Positions 13,264 to 15,501 of a DNA stretch of 15,501 bases are shown here, piece by piece. The notes beneath the pieces were generated by a model. That model made no database searches, had not been told where the DNA came from, and saw nothing but the letters and a program-made list of their open reading frames with translations. Each line of letters opens with the position of its first letter. Position 1 is the stretch's first letter. The stretch is from Cyanobacteria bacterium OH_PDB_112 (lineage in GTDB: Bacteria; Cyanobacteriota; Vampirovibrionia; Gastranaerophilales; CAJFVJ01), in NCBI GenBank assembly GCA_023457295.1, contig JAEWLZ010000161.1, positions 1 through 15,501 on the forward strand. Reading direction: 5' to 3'. The translations under genes were made by a program, and so were the position numbers.

Positions 13264-14898
13264 ATGATAAATACAAATAATTTGACCGTTAAATTCGGAG
13301 CGCGTACCCTATTTGAGAATGTAACACTTAAGTTTTCACCGGGGAATTGTTATGGTCTTATAGGCGCAAACGGTTCGGGGAAAAGTACATTTTTAAAGAT
13401 ATTATCAGGCGATACAGAGCCGACTTCGGGAGATGTAAGCGTACCAAGAGGTTTTAGAATTGCCGTTTTAAAACAAAATCACTTTGAATTTGATGAATGC
13501 AAAGTGATTGATACCGTAATAATGGGACACAAAAAACTTTATGAAATTATCCAAGAAAAAGATGCTCTTTATTGCAAACCTGATTTCAATGAAGAGGATG
13601 GAATAAGGGTTGCTGATCTAGAAGCAGAATTTGCCAATTTGAACGGATGGGAAGCAGAATCTCAAGCCGCATCTTTATTGATAGAACTTGGCATACCAAA
13701 TAACTTACATTATTCTTTGATGAATGAATTGCCCGGCAGTGAAAAAGTTCGTGTCCTTTTGGCTCAAGCATTATTTGGAAATCCTGATATCTTGCTTTTG
13801 GATGAACCTACAAACCACTTGGACACAGAGACTGTTACTTGGTTAGAAGAGTTTTTGATTAATTTTGAAAACACTGTTATAGTCGTTTCGCACGATAGAA
13901 AATTTCTTGATAATATTTGTACACATATCGCGGATATTGATTATCAAAATATTCAAATATATACAGGAAACTATTCTTTTTGGCTTGAAGCAAGCCAACT
14001 AGTTCAAAAACAAAAACAAGAACTTAACCGTAAAACCGAAGAAAAAATGGAAGAGTTAAAAGCCTTTATAGCAAGATTTAGCGCAAATGCTTCTAAAGCT
14101 AAACAAGCTACTTCCAGAAAAAATATGCTCGATAAACTTTCTTTAGAAGATATCAAACCATCTTCAAGGCAATATCCTCGTATAAGGTTTAATTTTGTCA
14201 AAATGCCGGGTAAAGATATGCTGCATATCGAAAACCTAACCAAATCAAATGATGAAGGTATATTGCTAAAAAACTTTAGCTTGGATATTTCAAGAGGTGA
14301 AAAAGTTGGTTTTATAAGTAAAAATCCTTTGATTTTAACAACTTTATTTGAAATCCTTAACGAAGAAATGCAACCTGATTCCGGCGTATTCCAATGGGGT
14401 GTGACATCCACTCACTCTTATTTCCCAAAGGATAATAATAAATATTTTGACACCAATGTAAGCTTGATTGATTGGCTTCGTCCATATTCTCCCGACCAAA
14501 ACATCAACTATTTAAGAGGTATTTTGGGCAGAATGTTATTTACGGGTGAAGAATCTGAAAAAAGTGCAAATGTTCTATCAGGAGGAGAAAAAGTTCGTTG
14601 CATGCTAGGAAAAATGATGATGGCAGAAAGCAATGTTTTGGTCTTCGATGAACCTACAAACCATTTGGACTTAGAATCTATTACAGCTTTGAACAATGCC
14701 TTAATAGATTTCCCGGGAACTATATTATTCACATCTCAAGATTATCGTTTTATGCAAACAATTGCTGATAGAATTGTTGAAATCGGACCAAATGGTTATT
14801 TGAGTGCTTATTCAAAATACGATGAGTACCTAGCAAATCCAAATTTCAAAAAACAAAGAGAAAAAATGTATCAGACACAAGTGGCTATTACAAAGTAG
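13264..14898 (+). CDS. ABC-F family ATPase (YkpA/YbiT-like)
   Basis: This 544-residue cytoplasmic protein has two ATP-binding cassettes joined by a helical linker (about 245-300) and no membrane domain, the plan of ribosome-acting ABC-F proteins. It closely resembles Bacillus YkpA as I recall it. Cassette 1 has Walker A GANGSGKS (34-41), Q-loop KQNHF, signature LPGSE (156-160), Walker B LLLDE (177-181) and His210. Cassette 2 has a lost Walker A (ISKNPLILTT, 351-360), an intact LSGGE (438-442), Walker B VFDE (460-463), and Gln492 where the switch His normally stands. Only the site made from Walker A1 and signature 2 is therefore complete. The degenerate second P-loop and first signature appear to be family traits, while the Gln seems particular to this protein. 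AAGGAA precedes the start. The gene is monocistronic. Confidence 0.93.
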   Translation: MINTNNLTVKFGARTLFENVTLKFSPGNCYGLIGANGSGKSTFLKILSGDTEPTSGDVSVPRGFRIAVLKQNHFEFDECKVIDTVIMGHKKLYEIIQEKDALYCKPDFNEEDGIRVADLEAEFANLNGWEAESQAASLLIELGIPNNLHYSLMNELPGSEKVRVLLAQALFGNPDILLLDEPTNHLDTETVTWLEEFLINFENTVIVVSHDRKFLDNICTHIADIDYQNIQIYTGNYSFWLEASQLVQKQKQELNRKTEEKMEELKAFIARFSANASKAKQATSRKNMLDKLSLEDIKPSSRQYPRIRFNFVKMPGKDMLHIENLTKSNDEGILLKNFSLDISRGEKVGFISKNPLILTTLFEILNEEMQPDSGVFQWGVTSTHSYFPKDNNKYFDTNVSLIDWLRPYSPDQNINYLRGILGRMLFTGEESEKSANVLSGGEKVRCMLGKMMMAESNVLVFDEPTNHLDLESITALNNALIDFPGTILFTSQDYRFMQTIADRIVEIGPNGYLSAYSKYDEYLANPNFKKQREKMYQTQVAITK

Positions 14899-14956
14899 TT
14901 GGAATTATTCTTTTCCCTCCACTTATCCTTGGAAAACTGATACAACATATTAAACT

Positions 14957-14987
14957 AAAAAAAGCCCACATAAGTGGACTTTTTTTA
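14957..14987. terminator. Bidirectional terminator between the ABC-F gene and tRNA-Asp
   Basis: AAAAAAAG-C-CCAC and GTGG-A-CTTTTTTT pair around an ATAA loop with one mismatch. Both strands end in a run of at least seven T residues. It can terminate the ABC-F gene on the plus strand and, one base beyond the CCA end, the tRNA transcript on the minus strand. Confidence 0.88.
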
Positions 14988-15064
14988 TGGCGGGGATGAC
15001 GAGGCTCGAACTCGCGACCTCCTGCGTGACAGGCAGGCACTCTAACCAACTGAGCTACACCCCC
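14988..15064 (-). tRNA. tRNA-Asp (anticodon GTC)
   Basis: Read on the minus strand, the 77-base gene folds into a complete cloverleaf. The acceptor GGGGGTG pairs with CATCCCC (one G-U), the D arm is GCTC...GAGT, and the anticodon stem CCTGC/GCAGG carries loop CTGTCAC with anticodon GTC. The variable loop is AGGTC, and the T arm GCGAG-TTCGAGC-CTCGT has one wobble. The discriminator is G and the CCA end is encoded. Its 5' end follows a tRNA-like duplicate with which it shares a promoter. Confidence 0.97.
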
Positions 15065-15091
15065 AAAATTGCCATATTAAACTTTCAATCC

Positions 15092-15162
15092 GCTCAGTTG
15101 CTTAGAGCTGGAGGTTCTACCCACAAGCTTCTCGCTTGTTGAGCCAACTGAGCTACACCCCC
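15092..15162 (-). pseudogene. tRNA-like element repeating the tRNA-Asp 5' end
   Basis: The minus strand from 15162 repeats exactly the first 19 bases of tRNA-Asp (the same 19 bases lie at 15144-15162 and 15046-15064). What follows is not a normal tRNA. ACAAGC/GCTTGT forms a short hairpin (15123-15139) where an anticodon arm would be, but the loop lacks the invariant T33. A GGTAGAACC stretch replaces the T arm. GCTCAGTTG then recurs in inverted orientation (15092-15100 against 15145-15153), so the D-arm half can pair with itself in a nine-base stem. It is most likely a rearranged tRNA pseudogene, or a small structured RNA. It lies about 12 bases after a predicted transcript start. Confidence 0.55.
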
Positions 15163-15180
15163 ATTCAGGTTTGTTAATTT

Positions 15181-15209
15181 ATTATAAAGTGCTAAAAATT
15201 TTTTTGCAA
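15181..15209 (-). promoter_or_regulatory. Strong promoter of the tRNA-like element and tRNA-Asp
   Basis: On the minus strand TTGCAA (15209-15204) and a perfect TATAAT (15186-15181) are exactly 17 bases apart. The predicted start, near 15174, lies 12 bases before the tRNA-like element and 110 before tRNA-Asp. This is the best consensus promoter in the window. Confidence 0.82.
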
Positions 15210-15224
15210 CTGAATTTTACATAC

Positions 15225-15250
15225 AAAAAGCCGACCCTAAAAGAGTCGGC
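15225..15250 (-). terminator. Terminator of the flagellin gene
   Basis: GCCGAC (15230-15235) pairs with GTCGGC (15245-15250) around a nine-base loop. On the minus strand it is followed by TTTTT. It lies 46 bases after the flagellin stop codon and just before the tRNA promoter. Confidence 0.85.
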
Positions 15251-15296
15251 ATTAAGGAGAGTATATGTAGGTCAGTGATTATTTCTAAACACCGCC

Positions 15297-15501
15297 CTAG
15301 CCACCTAATAATTTCAATGCGATTGATGGTAATTGATTTATTTGAGACAATACTTGAGTAGAAGACTGTTGAAGAATTTGCATTCTTGTCATCTCTGCAG
15401 TATCGTTTGCGATATCTGTGTCTCTGATACTTGAATTTGAGTTTGTTAGGTTTTCTTTCATTGCGCTCAAGTTAGACAATACAGCGTCCATTCTGTTTAA
15501 C
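15297..15501 (-). CDS. fliC: Flagellin, C-terminal part (5' truncated by window edge)
   Basis: The frame is open to the window edge, so only the last 67 or so residues are seen. They match the conserved C-terminal D0/D1 helix of bacterial flagellin: LNRMDAVLSNLS, then NLTNSNSSIRDTDIANDTAEMTR, MQILQQSSTQVLSQINQLP and a hydrophobic end ALKLLGG. RDTDIANDTAE corresponds to the usual RDxDxAxExA and ILQQ to the invariant polymerisation helix. An internal ATG at 15491 is not the true start. The protein is exported through the flagellar type III channel and polymerises into the filament. The gene has its own terminator. It shows that the organism is, or was, flagellated. Confidence 0.95.
   Translation of the reverse strand, partial: LNRMDAVLSNLSAMKENLTNSNSSIRDTDIANDTAEMTRMQILQQSSTQVLSQINQLPSIALKLLGG

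Noticed and set aside
15237..15260. Plus-strand ribosome binding site AAGGAG near 15254 followed by ATG.
   Set aside because: The ATG is immediately followed by TAG, so no protein can result.
1..15501. CRISPR array, insertion sequence or prophage.
   Set aside because: No regularly spaced repeats of 25 to 40 bases, transposase, integrase or phage structural gene is visible. The tRNA-Asp duplicate copies the 5' end rather than the 3' end normally used for integration.

Overview
The window looks like a chromosomal piece of an AT-rich, flagellated bacterium that makes L-rhamnose-containing surface glycans. Flagellin, a dTDP-rhamnose operon, strong AGGAG-type ribosome binding sites and the overall codon use would fit an uncultured gut lineage such as Gastranaerophilales (Vampirovibrionia/Melainabacteria). 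That placement is an inference from gene content and composition, and no phylogenetic marker here proves it.

Layout, left to right. The 3' end of an HD-GYP gene (1-354) faces a minus-strand protein with an HExxH motif (493-1356), with a dispersed hairpin repeat between them. An M29 aminopeptidase (1499-2599) follows, then a structured leader and a secreted lytic transglycosylase (2988-3608), a small DUF378 membrane protein (3703-3915) and a Nudix-fold regulator of the NrtR type (3972-4649). The regulator overlaps tail to tail with a translationally coupled minus-strand pair: an unrecognised protein with an internal repeat (5361-6083) and an HgdC/BadF-type ATPase (4633-5364).

The most unusual gene is 6279-7994 (minus). 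It encodes a 571-residue protein with coiled coils, a glycine-rich membrane hairpin like that of type III translocators, and a C-terminal SprA-like zincin domain. Its 3' UTR carries eight G-runs before a strong terminator. Next come a glutamate-type symporter (8298-9623, minus), the rfbC-rfbB-rfbD-rfbA operon (9843-13135) and a YkpA-type ABC-F ATPase (13264-14898). The window ends with tRNA-Asp, a tRNA-like duplicate sharing its promoter, and the C-terminus of flagellin, all on the minus strand.

The four rfb genes form a complete pathway from glucose-1-phosphate to dTDP-L-rhamnose. The other genes look like separate transcription units. Flagellin and the membrane-hairpin zincin lie about 7 kb apart. 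A link through the flagellar export apparatus is a testable idea only.
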